From the NCBI GenBank assembly GCA_013298695.1, contig JAAFIS010000005.1, positions 1 to 64,000 on the forward strand: a stretch of 64,000 nt of DNA, written 5' to 3'. The translations under genes and the position numbers were made by a program. Positions within the stretch are counted from its first letter, which is position 1; the number at the start of each line of letters is the position of its first letter. Shown here piece by piece: positions 56,053 to 64,000 of the stretch. The stretch comes from Betaproteobacteria bacterium. GTDB taxonomy: Bacteria; Pseudomonadota; Gammaproteobacteria; Burkholderiales; Casimicrobiaceae. Below the pieces are notes generated by a model. It had not been told where the DNA came from, ran no database searches, and worked only from the letters and a program-made list of their open reading frames with translations.

Positions 56053-57075
56053 ATGAAAAAAACACGTGTTCTCGTTCTTGCTGGCGGTCAATCAGAAGAG
56101 CATGAAGTCTCGATTCGCTCTGCGCGCAGCATCCTCGAAGCGCTGCCAAAAGATCGGTTTGAAGTGAGCTCTACCGTGATCTCGCGCGAGGGTCGCTGGT
56201 TGCCAGCGCCGGAATCTGCCCGGGCACTTGCCAATGGTTCCGCCGCGAGCGGTGGCGCGCTCGTGCTGCATGAGGCGGCGACTGCCGAAGGCTACGACGT
56301 GGTGTTTCCCGTATTGCACGGCCCGAACGGCGAAGACGGCACGGTGCAAGGCATGCTGAAACTCGCGGGCATTCCTTGCGTCGGTTCGGGTGTGCTCGGC
56401 AGCGCCGTGTGCATGGATAAAGTGATGACGAAATCGGTGCTCGCCGCGCACGGCATTCCGCAAGTTGCGTATCGACTTGTGACGCGCGCGGACTTTTCTG
56501 CGAAGCCGGAAGAGGCAATCGAAAGACTTACTGAGCTTGGTTTTCCGGTGTTTGTGAAGCCCGCGAATCTAGGGTCAAGCGTGGGCATCTCGAAAGCGCG
56601 CAATGATGTTGAACTGCGTGTTGCGCTGCGTCTCGCGTTCGAGCTTGATCGTCGGGTGATCGTAGAGGCGGCGACGAAATCGAAGCCACGCGAGATTGAA
56701 GTCGGAGTTCTCGGCAATGATGCACCCATCGCATCCCCCGTCGGCGAACTCACGTTTGACAGCGAGTTCTACGATTACGACACCAAATACACCGACGGGA
56801 AAGCGCAAATGCACATCCCCGCGAACATTCCGGCAGAGGTCGCCGAGCGCGCTCGCGCGATGGCGGTTGACGCTTTTAAGGCGCTCGATTGTGCGGGGCT
56901 TGCACGCGTCGACTTTTTCTATCTCGACGAATCCGGTGAGCTTTTTTTGAACGAGCTCAATACGATGCCGGGTTTCACTAAAACTTCGATGTATCCCGAG
57001 TTACTGCGTGCGGCGGGAATGAATTATTCGGCGCTCGTGACGAAGCTTGTCGAGCTAGCGCTAGAGCGACGATGA
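56053..57075 (+). CDS. ddl: D-alanine--D-alanine ligase
   Basis: Ddl makes the D-Ala-D-Ala end of the peptidoglycan stem. The 340 residues have the start [19 protein letters not shown], the [14 protein letters not shown] loop, ATP-grasp elements [16 protein letters not shown] and the metal site [20 protein letters not shown]. The form is the longer, Staphylococcus/E. coli DdlA-like type. It is not in a dcw cluster here; ddl of that cluster, if any, is elsewhere. Confidence 0.96.
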   Translation: MKKTRVLVLAGGQSEEHEVSIRSARSILEALPKDRFEVSSTVISREGRWLPAPESARALANGSAASGGALVLHEAATAEGYDVVFPVLHGPNGEDGTVQGMLKLAGIPCVGSGVLGSAVCMDKVMTKSVLAAHGIPQVAYRLVTRADFSAKPEEAIERLTELGFPVFVKPANLGSSVGISKARNDVELRVALRLAFELDRRVIVEAATKSKPREIEVGVLGNDAPIASPVGELTFDSEFYDYDTKYTDGKAQMHIPANIPAEVAERARAMAVDAFKALDCAGLARVDFFYLDESGELFLNELNTMPGFTKTSMYPELLRAAGMNYSALVTKLVELALERR

Positions 57076-57118
57076 AAAACGGACGCGCGGGAATGTCGCA
57101 ATAGCCATAGCGCGCTTC

Positions 57119-57201
57119 GTCCAAATTAATTGGGCGTGTCTTTGGTAAATGGAAATCCTCGATAAACTAGAAGATTCCATAGCAACCCCAGTAATAAGTG
57201 C
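57119..57201. repeat. Two-palindrome intergenic element, copy 9
   Basis: The first unit, GTCCAAATTAATTGGGC (57119-57135), has one weak arm. The second is CCCCAGTAATAAGTGC (57186-57201). The right ends are 66 bp apart, and CTCGATAAAC lies midway. It is between the convergent ddl and DUF6886 genes. Confidence 0.6.
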
Positions 57202-57219
57202 GTTCACCGCGAATAGTAG

Positions 57220-57717
57220 CTACGCTTCAGGCATCGCATTTCTCATTCGAATGCATGAAAACTCGAGCGCGGAGTTTTCAACTGCACGATGAATTGGCCA
57301 CAGCGATTCCACTGCGATTAGCTCCACACCGCAGTGCGAAAGCTCGGATTCGAGGTTCGTCGTACGTGTGATCGAAATCGGTTGCAAGGTCGCCGTCGAA
57401 TGAAAATATCCCGCGTTGATGTCAACGCATCTGAAGCTGCTCGACTCAAATTCGTACACATAAAGCGTGGTAACGGCGAGTCTCGCGCGCCAAGCGTTGC
57501 GATGGGTTGATGCTCCGAGCAGCTGTGAAACCAGTTCGCCGTCAGAATGCGTCCCGCGTCGCACGCACACCCGCGGACACTCGCGTGGCAGAAAATAATT
57601 GGGAAGATGGGCAGCGTCAATCGCCCACACCACGCGCTGTCCAGCGTCGGTAGGGCGCGGCGTGAAGTGTTCAATATTCGGCACTTCGCTGACGTGGAAA
57701 AGGGTTCTGCTTGCCAT
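57220..57717 (-). CDS. DUF6886-like protein
   Basis: The 165 residues begin MASRTLFHVSEVPNIEHF and contain VVWAIDAAHLPNYFLPRECP and RVCVRR, the start pattern of DUF6886 proteins, of unknown function. The rest is a compact fold with FHSTATLQPI near the C-terminus. ATG 57717 is used; ATG 57729 is four codons upstream and the frame is open further. It is divergent from the CopD-like gene, with about 107 bases between. Confidence 0.7.
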   Translation of the reverse strand: MASRTLFHVSEVPNIEHFTPRPTDAGQRVVWAIDAAHLPNYFLPRECPRVCVRRGTHSDGELVSQLLGASTHRNAWRARLAVTTLYVYEFESSSFRCVDINAGYFHSTATLQPISITRTTNLESELSHCGVELIAVESLWPIHRAVENSALEFSCIRMRNAMPEA

Positions 57718-57823
57718 GCGGATGGGCATATTTTCGTTAATGTCGGCGGCGCGGGCAACCGCGTATAGTGATTCTGAAGATAGCGCAGAGAATACGGAAC
57801 TTAACTTTTTGGCAGCGCCGCTC

Positions 57824-58294
57824 ATGATTTACAGCGTTCTTAAACTCGTGCATGTGTTCTCAATCACCGTCTGGATTGGCGGAATGATTTACGCGCTCTT
57901 CTTTTTGCGGCCATCGCTTGGCGTGTTGGAGCCGCCGCAGCGTGTGAAGCTAATGCACGAAACGCTGGGCCGATTCTTTAAAGCCGTGCTCATTTTTTCA
58001 ACGCTCGCCGTCCTTAGCGGCTTGTGGATGATCGGGCGCGTTGCAAAGGAAACGGTGCAAGCGGGCGGAAACTTCACGTGGCCCACTGCGTGGTGGGTGA
58101 TGGCCGGGCTCGGCATGTTGATGTATTTCATTTTTATGCACATTCGTTTTGCGCTGTACAAACGACTTCAACGTGCGGTCGTGGCGAGTGATTGGGCCGC
58201 GGGCGGCAAAGCGCTCGAGCAGATTCGTGTTTGGGTAACGGTCAACATCGTAATCGGCATTTTGATCATGGCTGTGGCTTATCTGTTGCGCTAA
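57824..58294 (+). CDS. CopD-domain membrane protein, 4 TM
   Basis: The 156 residues have four hydrophobic segments and start MIYSVLKLVHVFSITVWIGG, with conserved H in the first helix and again in MHIRFALYKR. This is the CopD/HemJ-like four-helix fold. Copper resistance CopD is longer; this short type is of unknown role and could bind copper or heme. The upstream frame is open to 57599, but ATG 57824 gives the natural N-terminus. Confidence 0.8.
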   Translation: MIYSVLKLVHVFSITVWIGGMIYALFFLRPSLGVLEPPQRVKLMHETLGRFFKAVLIFSTLAVLSGLWMIGRVAKETVQAGGNFTWPTAWWVMAGLGMLMYFIFMHIRFALYKRLQRAVVASDWAAGGKALEQIRVWVTVNIVIGILIMAVAYLLR

Positions 58295-58359
58295 CGGGTA
58301 ACTTCCACCTGCGCGCTCTACTGTAGGAAAATAGCGAGTTAGCGTTATTAAGCATTGCC

Positions 58360-60492
58360 ATGAGTTTGCCGCGTCACCATCTTGAATTGCTCGCCCCTGC
58401 ACGTGATGTCACTATTGGGCGCGAAGCGGTGTTGCATGGCGCCGACGCGGTGTACATCGGTGGCCCTGCGTTTGGCGCACGCACCAAAGCCGACAATTCG
58501 GTGGCTGATATCGCCGAGCTCTGCAAGTTCGCACACCGATTCAATTCAAGAATCTTTGTTACTGTCAACACCATTCTTCACGACAGTGAATTAGAGCCGG
58601 CACGCAAACTGATTCATCAGCTCTACGACGCAGGTGTTGATGCGCTCATCGTGCAGGACATGGGCATTCTCGAACTCGACATTCCGCCGATTGCGCTACA
58701 CGCGTCGACCCAGTGCGATATTCGAACGCTGGAAAAAGCAGAGTTTTTGAGTCATGCGGGTTTCTCGCAGTTGGTGCTTGCGCGCGAACTTACGCTCACT
58801 CAAATCGCCAAAATGCGCGCGGCGATTCGTGACGACGTTGCGCTTGAATTCTTCGTTCATGGCGCGCTCTGCGTCGCGTTTTCGGGCAACTGCTACATCA
58901 GCGAAGCGCACACCGGACGCAGCGCGAATCGCGGCTCTTGCTCGCAGGAGTGTCGATTGCCATACACCCTGGTCGATCAAAACGGCGCAGTAGTCGCTTT
59001 TGATAAACATCTGCTTTCGATGAAAGACAACGATCAAAGCGCGAACCTTCGTTTATTGATCGACGCGGGCATTCGTAGCTTCAAAATCGAAGGTCGCTAT
59101 AAAGATCTGTCATATGTGAAAAACGTCACGGCGCACTATCGGCAACTGCTCGACGAAATTCTCGAAGAACGCCCAGAGTTGCAGGCCGCGTCGACCGGAC
59201 GCTGCGCCTTCACGTTCACACCCGACCCAGCGCGCGCATTCAACCGCAGCAGCACGGATTATTTCGTGAACGGCCGGCAGGGCGACATCGGCGCGTTTGA
59301 TACGCCCGTGCATGCGGGGCTCGCAGTGGCTCGTGTGAAACGTATCTCTACAGGCGCGATCGAGGTCGACACGCTCGACGAACATGATGAGCTCGATGCG
59401 GCAACAGCGGAAGTAGCGTTATCTGCGGTGAGTAAAAACGCGGATGACCGCCACGAAGTGCGCACTCATAAAGTCAGCAACACCCATTCGACCAAAGAAA
59501 TTCACGCGACGTTTGCCAACGGCGACGGACTCACGTACTTCAACGGTCGCGAGCTGCAGGGCTTGCAGATCAACGTCGCGAAACGCGTCGGCAATCAAGA
59601 TTCTGTATGGCGCTTAGAGCCGAACGCGAAGTTAAACGAATTGCCCGGTCTGAAAACGGGCGTTATGCTGCACCGCAATCGCGATCACGCTTGGGAGCAA
59701 ACGCTTGCGCGCGCGTCTAGCGAGCGAAAAATTCGGGTGACGATGGTGTTTTCTGAATCCGAAGACGGATACGCGCTGGTCGTCAGCGATGGCAGCGGTA
59801 ACGTGGCGCGCGCGACAGCAATCCACAAAAGAGAAGCGGCAAACGACGTCCCCAAAGCGGAAACCACGCTGCGTGAAAATTTGCGGAAGCTGGGCACGAC
59901 GATTTACGCTGTGAAAGAAAGTGATATCCGTTTGCATTGGTCGCAGGTGTCATTTGTGCCCGCGTCGGTCGCAAACTCGCTGCGGCGCGACGCGATTGCA
60001 GAGCTGGATGCCGCGCGCGCGGAAACGTTTGTGCGGTGGTCGCGGTTCGAGCCAACTCAACCACTGAGGCCCTATCCCAGCGAATCGCTAAGTTTTCTTG
60101 CGAACGTTTACAACCAAGCCGCACGCGCCTTTTATGCAAAGCACGGTGTGACGATGATCGACGCCGCTTACGAAATGCATCAAGAGGCGGGCGAGGTGCC
60201 GCTCATGATCACCAAGCACTGTTTGCGCTTTGCGTTCAACCTGTGTCCAAAACAAGCCAAGGGCGTTCAAGGCGTGCAAGGCCAGATCCGCGCCGAACCC
60301 ATGACACTGATTTCTAGCGGCGAAAAATTGACGCTCAAGTTCGATTGCAAACCCTGTGAAATGCACGTCGTCGGCAAGATACGCCCGCAGATTTTGAAGT
60401 CACCGCCGCCGTCAGTGGCGCTGAGTCCGAACGAGATAAAACCCGTTGCGTTTCATCCGCGCGGTTCTTTTGAAAAGCAGAAGCATCTTTAG
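58360..60492 (+). CDS. rlhA: U32 family protein, RlhA-like (23S rRNA C2501 hydroxylation)
   Basis: The 710 residues have the U32 core (residues 5-340) with LLAPARDVTIGREAVLHGAD and FVHGALCVAFSGNCYISEAH, then GRSANRGSCSQECRLPY, whose cysteines hold the iron-sulfur centre proposed for this family. A C-terminal domain (400-690) ends in TKHCLRFAFNLCPKQA. Size and layout match RlhA (YdcP) of E. coli, which makes 5-hydroxycytidine in 23S rRNA. Old 'peptidase U32/collagenase' labels are not well founded. RlhA is the best match among U32 types but is unproven. Confidence 0.85.
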   Translation: MSLPRHHLELLAPARDVTIGREAVLHGADAVYIGGPAFGARTKADNSVADIAELCKFAHRFNSRIFVTVNTILHDSELEPARKLIHQLYDAGVDALIVQDMGILELDIPPIALHASTQCDIRTLEKAEFLSHAGFSQLVLARELTLTQIAKMRAAIRDDVALEFFVHGALCVAFSGNCYISEAHTGRSANRGSCSQECRLPYTLVDQNGAVVAFDKHLLSMKDNDQSANLRLLIDAGIRSFKIEGRYKDLSYVKNVTAHYRQLLDEILEERPELQAASTGRCAFTFTPDPARAFNRSSTDYFVNGRQGDIGAFDTPVHAGLAVARVKRISTGAIEVDTLDEHDELDAATAEVALSAVSKNADDRHEVRTHKVSNTHSTKEIHATFANGDGLTYFNGRELQGLQINVAKRVGNQDSVWRLEPNAKLNELPGLKTGVMLHRNRDHAWEQTLARASSERKIRVTMVFSESEDGYALVVSDGSGNVARATAIHKREAANDVPKAETTLRENLRKLGTTIYAVKESDIRLHWSQVSFVPASVANSLRRDAIAELDAARAETFVRWSRFEPTQPLRPYPSESLSFLANVYNQAARAFYAKHGVTMIDAAYEMHQEAGEVPLMITKHCLRFAFNLCPKQAKGVQGVQGQIRAEPMTLISSGEKLTLKFDCKPCEMHVVGKIRPQILKSPPPSVALSPNEIKPVAFHPRGSFEKQKHL

Positions 60493-60500
60493 CTCGTATA

Positions 60501-60583
60501 GCCCGTTTTTACTGGGCAAGCGTCGACAACGGATGTGTTTACGAGTTAACGTGTTTTTTGCCTATTAGCCCAATGCAATTGGC
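60501..60583. repeat. Two-palindrome intergenic element, copy 10 (reverse orientation)
   Basis: The units are GCCCGTTTTTACTGGGC (60501-60517) and GCCCAATGCAATTGGC (60568-60583), with right ends 66 bp apart. Read on the other strand, the first unit is GCCCAGTAAAAACGGGC, like the weak unit of copies 1 and 6. It sits in a 344-bp gap (60493-60836) with nothing else visible. Confidence 0.7.
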
Positions 60584-60836
60584 GTTGTGTAACATAAGCT
60601 TTAATGCGATCAAATCCCCACCTGAGCAATCGTCATCGCTGCGCATCGGCGGCGCGTTACTGTTGCGCGGTGTGCACTTATCAAAAGTTGAAGATCGATG
60701 TCGCGCTTCCGGCACCGTCTACGTCTTTCTCGCTGCGTGCATCGCGGCGCTTTGATTGAAGTGCTCACTCAATGAACCCAAATCAAAATATGCACGACTC
60801 ACTCCACTTCATAACTCTCCGTCACGAGGCTTCTCC

Positions 60837-61289
60837 ATGAAATTCACCGTTGTTCGTCCTTTGCTGCTGAGCGCTACGGTTTGCGCCGCGTTTGTGTCGT
60901 CTGCGTTTGCGCAGTTGCCTAAACTTGACACGCAACCGGGCAAATGGAGCTACAGCACGCGCACTGAAATTCCCGGCATGGGCAGCATTCCCATGAGCTT
61001 CGACCAGTGCGTCACACAAAAAGACGTTGACGAAGGCCGCAACTTAAGCGCGCAAAAAGACGCCGGCATGGATTGCAAGTATTCGAACGTCAAAGTCAGC
61101 GGTAATCGCTATCAGTTCACGGCGACCTGCAAGATGAAGGACGTTCCTGAACCGATGGTGATGAACTACGACATGACGGCAACGCCAACCTCCATGGACT
61201 CGAAAATGACCATGACGGGCGGAACGGCAGCTGCGATGGGCGGGAAGATGAACATGTCGATGACGGCAAAGCGCCTCGGAAACTGCTAG
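60837..61289 (+). CDS. DUF3617 exported protein (first of two)
   Basis: The 150 residues have a signal peptide (cleavage after SSAFAQ) and a DUF3617 core: QPGKWSYSTRTEIPGMGSIP, SFDQCVTQKDVDEGRN, and MDCKYSNVKVSGNRYQFTAT. Two to four cysteines are likely paired. Function is unknown; such proteins are periplasmic and often multi-copy. The upstream frame to 60756 is not used, as GAGG precedes ATG 60837. A terminator follows. Confidence 0.85.
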   Translation: MKFTVVRPLLLSATVCAAFVSSAFAQLPKLDTQPGKWSYSTRTEIPGMGSIPMSFDQCVTQKDVDEGRNLSAQKDAGMDCKYSNVKVSGNRYQFTATCKMKDVPEPMVMNYDMTATPTSMDSKMTMTGGTAAAMGGKMNMSMTAKRLGNC

Positions 61290-61314
61290 CCAAACGCGGT
61301 AGTCCGCAGATAAA

Positions 61315-61338
61315 AACGCGGCGCGGGCCGCGTTTTTT
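61315..61338 (+). terminator. Rho-independent terminator after the first DUF3617 gene
   Basis: The stem AACGCGGC/GCCGCGTT (61315-61322 and 61327-61334) has a GCGG loop and then a T tract. Confidence 0.88.
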
Positions 61339-61394
61339 ATTGGCTAGTCGAAGGCGGCTGGTTGACTCCGCCCAAGGTCGCAGATAATCGTTTG

Positions 61395-61889
61395 ATGAAC
61401 TCAAGAAAAACTCTTGCCGCGTTTGTTTTTTTAGCGCTTGCCCAGATGCTCGCGCAGGCGAGCGCACAAACCCCAGGCGAGTGGAAATACACGATCACCA
61501 CCCTTCGTGACGGCATCCCCGAAGACATGCGCGTCAATTTCCCGACGGTTTCGTTCTCTGCCTGCCGAACCGGCGAGGATTTCGTCACCGGGCGCGCGTT
61601 CGCGCTGCAAACGTTGGCCTCAAGCGAGTCGCGATGCCAGAGCGCAAACTACCAACGCACGAAATCAATTCGCGGAGATGACGTCGCGTTTGAATTTAGT
61701 TGCGATGAGGCTAAATCTTTAGTGGGCCGTGCGAGCGGGAAGGTGAACGCAACCGGATTCGAATTTGCGCTCACAACAATCTATCCGCAACCTATATCGG
61801 GCGTTTCACAAGTCAAGCAATCGATGCGCGGCGAGCGAAAAGGCGATTGCAAGGTGAAGCCGGATTCCGATGAGCTGAAGACGCAGTGA
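61395..61889 (+). CDS. DUF3617-like exported protein (second of two)
   Basis: The 164 residues have a signal peptide (cleavage near ASAQT) and then TPGEWKYTITTLRDGIPED, FSACRTGEDFVTGRA and SRCQSANYQRTKSIRGDDVA. This follows the same layout as the first DUF3617 protein: W-x-Y start, cysteine pairs, and a final cysteine (GDCKVKP). The two are tandem paralogues, distant in sequence, with a terminator between. The role is unknown. Confidence 0.75.
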   Translation: MNSRKTLAAFVFLALAQMLAQASAQTPGEWKYTITTLRDGIPEDMRVNFPTVSFSACRTGEDFVTGRAFALQTLASSESRCQSANYQRTKSIRGDDVAFEFSCDEAKSLVGRASGKVNATGFEFALTTIYPQPISGVSQVKQSMRGERKGDCKVKPDSDELKTQ

Positions 61890-61894
61890 CACTG

Positions 61895-62392
61895 TCACCC
61901 GCAAAAGGTCGCAGTCGCGAACTGTCCCGGAAAAAACCACAACAGTGCTGCAGTCATCACGACGTATCGGCAAAGTTTGCCCAGTGCGCCCCATAGAAAA
62001 CACGGCCAAAACGGAAGTTTCAGCCAGCCAGCGACCGACGTGAGCGGATCACCCACTACCGGTAGAAACGCAAAGAAACATGCCTTTGGCCCAAGTCGCT
62101 GTAGCCATGCAAGCGCTTTGGCCTGCACCGCTGAATGTTTGTAGGTTTCGTAGGCGCGTTTCGCACCGTAGCCGATCCACCAGTTAACAGCGCCACCGAT
62201 AGCGTTGCCGGCCGTCGCTACAAAAACCGCCTGCCAAAAGACGTCTGGATTGAGTTTTACTAAGCCAAACACAGCGGGCTCAGAGCCCATCGGTAGCAGC
62301 GTCGCTGAAACTAGCGCCACTACGAAAACGGTAGAAAGCCCAAAGCGTGGTAGCGCCATTGCCGCGATGATTGAACAGAGCCAAGCTTCCAT
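61895..62392 (-). CDS. YqaA-family inner-membrane protein
   Basis: The 165 residues have about four hydrophobic segments and the motifs LLPMGSEPAVFGLV, GNAIGGAVNWWIGYGAK, and FFAFLPVVGDPLTSVAGWLK. This is the YqaA/DedA-like (SNARE-associated) fold. Members are membrane proteins of mostly unknown function; DedA relatives flip undecaprenyl phosphate. It lies just downstream of the NadR-like gene on the same strand. Confidence 0.88.
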   Translation of the reverse strand: MEAWLCSIIAAMALPRFGLSTVFVVALVSATLLPMGSEPAVFGLVKLNPDVFWQAVFVATAGNAIGGAVNWWIGYGAKRAYETYKHSAVQAKALAWLQRLGPKACFFAFLPVVGDPLTSVAGWLKLPFWPCFLWGALGKLCRYVVMTAALLWFFPGQFATATFCG

Positions 62393-62419
62393 GGGCGAGG
62401 TTCTACCATGCGCCGTGAA

Positions 62420-62971
62420 TCACGGCTCTTTCCGAAATGTCGCCAAGGCATCAATTGCGTAGCGCGCCGTTGCTACGCGAGCTTCACCGAACCCGCGCAC
62501 CCATTCCCACGGCAGCTGGTGACGCGCAAGCTGATCCTGGATCATCGCGGTGACCGGTGCGCGAACGTGCGCGCCATCGCGCTGTATTCCATCGGCTTCC
62601 CAAGCAAGATCGGGCGCGAGAAGCAAAGTAAGTGAATAGTCGCGATGCAATTTGATCGCGTCTGGGAACAACGACGAATCCGCGAAAACGTATTCGCTGT
62701 AAACCGCTGTGAGCAAAGGCGCGGTGTCGCAGATCAAATAGCGTGCGCCACTTGATTGAGCAACGACGAGCGCGTTTTCTTCGCGCAGTTTTTGCTCAAG
62801 AAGAATGCCTCGCTGTTCATCGAGCCGCGGCGGTCGTTGATGCTCAATGCAAAATTCACGCAAGTATTCTGGAACCCACGGGCACTTAAGCGACTCTGCG
62901 AGGGCTTGCGCAAGCGTAGTTTTCCCCGTGCTTTCCGCACCGATGAGGCAGATCCGAGCGACCGAGTTCAT
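62420..62971 (-). CDS. NadR-like ATPase/ribosylnicotinamide kinase domain
   Basis: The 183 residues have a P-loop GAESTGKT (11-18), then LREFCIEHQRPPRLDEQR and YLICDTAPLLTAVYSEY, typical of the kinase half of NadR (AAA_28). The NMN adenylyltransferase half is absent. In an operon with PnuC it probably phosphorylates the incoming vitamin and traps it, nicotinamide riboside being the first guess. ATG 62971 overlaps the pnuC stop (ATGA). Confidence 0.85.
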   Translation of the reverse strand: MNSVARICLIGAESTGKTTLAQALAESLKCPWVPEYLREFCIEHQRPPRLDEQRGILLEQKLREENALVVAQSSGARYLICDTAPLLTAVYSEYVFADSSLFPDAIKLHRDYSLTLLLAPDLAWEADGIQRDGAHVRAPVTAMIQDQLARHQLPWEWVRGFGEARVATARYAIDALATFRKEP

Positions 62972-63570
62972 GGCAGGCGCAACTTCGTTCTCCATTGCCG
63001 CCAACCCCATATCACCATCACGAAGAGGATTGCGTAAAGAATTGCTGTCAGCCAGAGTTGTTTGTAGATGAAAAGCGCAACACTTGCCGCGTTTACCACG
63101 AGCCAGACAGGCCAATTTTCAATGTGTTTTCGCGCGAGCAAAATCGTACCGGCAAAACTTCCCGCAGTAACGAACGCGTCTGCCCAAGGCACATCGCTAT
63201 CGGTGTAGCGCCATAGGTACAGCGACAGCGCAATCCAGCCTGCCTTCCATCCAGCGAGGGTCCAGCCCAAGCCCTTCGGAGACAAGGAATCAACTGCGAG
63301 AGGCGCGTTGGACTCGCCGCGCTTGCTAAACAGCCATTGCCTCCAGCCCCAGAGTCCGGCGATCACGAAAAAAACATTAACGAGCGTTTCGCCATAGAGC
63401 TTCGATGTGTAGAAAAGCCAGACGTAGAGTGCGGACGAAATGATGGCCAACGGCCACGTCGCACTCTTTTCATACACAGAGCAAACGACCATCGCTACCG
63501 CAAGGACAAAAGCGATAAGTTCAAGCCAGCTCACCGGTGCAGAAAATAGTGTGAACGCGGCGTCAAGCAT
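62968..63570 (-). CDS. pnuC: PnuC-family vitamin transporter
   Basis: The 200 residues have about seven hydrophobic segments and the family signatures YVWLFYTSKLYGETLVNVFF, GLWGWRQWLF, and a second WGWRQW close to the C-terminus. PnuC proteins move nicotinamide riboside by facilitated diffusion; PnuT and PnuX relatives move thiamine or riboflavin. The partner kinase downstream resembles NadR, which favours nicotinamide riboside. It is 69 bases after the TonB receptor stop. Confidence 0.9.
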   Translation of the reverse strand: MLDAAFTLFSAPVSWLELIAFVLAVAMVVCSVYEKSATWPLAIISSALYVWLFYTSKLYGETLVNVFFVIAGLWGWRQWLFSKRGESNAPLAVDSLSPKGLGWTLAGWKAGWIALSLYLWRYTDSDVPWADAFVTAGSFAGTILLARKHIENWPVWLVVNAASVALFIYKQLWLTAILYAILFVMVIWGWRQWRTKLRLP

Positions 63571-63639
63571 CTTGGGCCTCCAAGCGCTGAGCGCGGGCCA
63601 CAGGGTTTGCCGCGTGCGCCGATTGCGTCATACATTGCG

Positions 63640-64000
63640 TCATAGCTCTGCGCTCAAACTGAGTTTGACGGTTCGCGGCGTGGATGCGAACAGATAGGTC
63701 CCGCCCCACGAGGTCGTCGGCGCCTCACGCCAGTAGGCGCGGTTGGCCACGTTTTCTATGTTGAGCCGCGCAGTGACAACATGATTCGCGAACCGCCATT
63801 CGTGGCTTGCACCCAGATCAAGCTGTGTCGCGCGCGGCAGCACGACGCTGCCGTATGGGTCTGCACGTTTGCCCGAATGCATCCAGAGCAGGGCGTTAAT
63901 CGAGAAACCCGGGATAGCAGCAACTTTATAGTTAGCAAACACAGAAGCGGCGAGCGTTGGTACGTTTACCACGCGCTGCTCAACGAGCGCGGGGTTGAGT
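63640..64000 (-). CDS. TonB-dependent outer-membrane receptor, C-terminal part, 5' outside window
   Basis: The frame is open to the right edge. About 120 residues of the beta-barrel end are visible, with VNVPTLAASVFANYKVAAIP, RATQLDLGASHEWRF, NIENVANRAYWRE, and the terminal RTVKLSLSAEL, an aromatic-free but normal barrel end. N-V-x-N-x-x-Y near the end is typical of TonB receptors. With pnuC and the NadR-like kinase it forms a vitamin-uptake operon reaching from outer to inner membrane. Confidence 0.88.
   Translation of the reverse strand, partial: LNPALVEQRVVNVPTLAASVFANYKVAAIPGFSINALLWMHSGKRADPYGSVVLPRATQLDLGASHEWRFANHVVTARLNIENVANRAYWREAPTTSWGGTYLFASTPRTVKLSLSAEL

Noticed and set aside
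58360-60492. Calling the U32 protein a collagenase or protease
   Set aside because: Family members studied in detail are RNA-modification factors, and the cysteine pattern here fits an iron-sulfur site and not a protease site.

Overview
The window is about 64 kb of a moderately GC-rich bacterial chromosome, most likely from a betaproteobacterium of the Burkholderiales type. The gene orders pilS-pilR-ampD preceded by a small PP0621-type gene, yciB-bolA-parvulin PPIase, and obgE-proB support this, together with a PhaM-like granule regulator, TRAP and TctAB transporters and a system I (Ccm) cytochrome c maturation pair. No tRNA, rRNA, CRISPR array, prophage or intact transposase was seen.

Layout. 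1-3.4 kb: end of an FAD-dependent dehydrogenase, rbgA, a GST and an EamA exporter. 3.4-8.1 kb: an accessory stretch with an MFS transporter, a 113-bp palindromic repeat, an unrecognised 561-residue protein with a HEPN-like R-N-x3-H motif, a tail-less Phd/YefM antitoxin too short for ordinary gene calling, and an aldo/keto reductase. 8.3-19.7 kb: mostly housekeeping (Deg protease, proB, obgE, a membrane glycosyltransferase, rpmE2, htpX, a fused membrane/spermidine-synthase protein, trhO). 19.7-33.2 kb: metabolic and accessory genes, including a KAS III-like enzyme, two cytochromes P450, a TRAP transporter (dctQMP), an orphan periplasmic sensor, a LysR regulator, a TetR-P450-membrane protein cassette bounded by a LysR gene and a LysR fragment, and an FMN-dependent 2-hydroxyacid dehydrogenase. 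33.2-44.1 kb: small domain proteins, an IclR regulator with a candidate operator, an orphan sugar-type binding protein, a secreted propeller-like protein with dockerin-like calcium loops, a YiaA/STM0539-like/DUF2145 cluster and TctAB. 44.3-64 kb: PPIase, bolA, yciB, ampD, pilRS, phaM-like, ccmF-ccmH, envelope hydrolases, ddl, an RlhA-like U32 protein, two DUF3617 proteins, and the end of a TonB receptor-PnuC-NadR-like salvage operon.

The most unusual signal is not a gene. Ten intergenic elements of 82-85 bp recur through the window. Each has two short palindromes whose equivalent ends lie 66-67 bp apart. One is close to GCCCAATT-n-AATTGGGC and the other is usually weaker, in several copies close to GCCCAGTAAAnnnGGC. 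They occur in convergent, divergent and co-directional gaps, so they are not simply terminators or operators of single genes. An eleventh, single palindrome overlaps a stop codon. This looks like a dispersed REP/MITE-like family or a distributed protein-binding site, and I do not recognise it as a named one. All functions are inferred from sequence reading alone; no database search was run.
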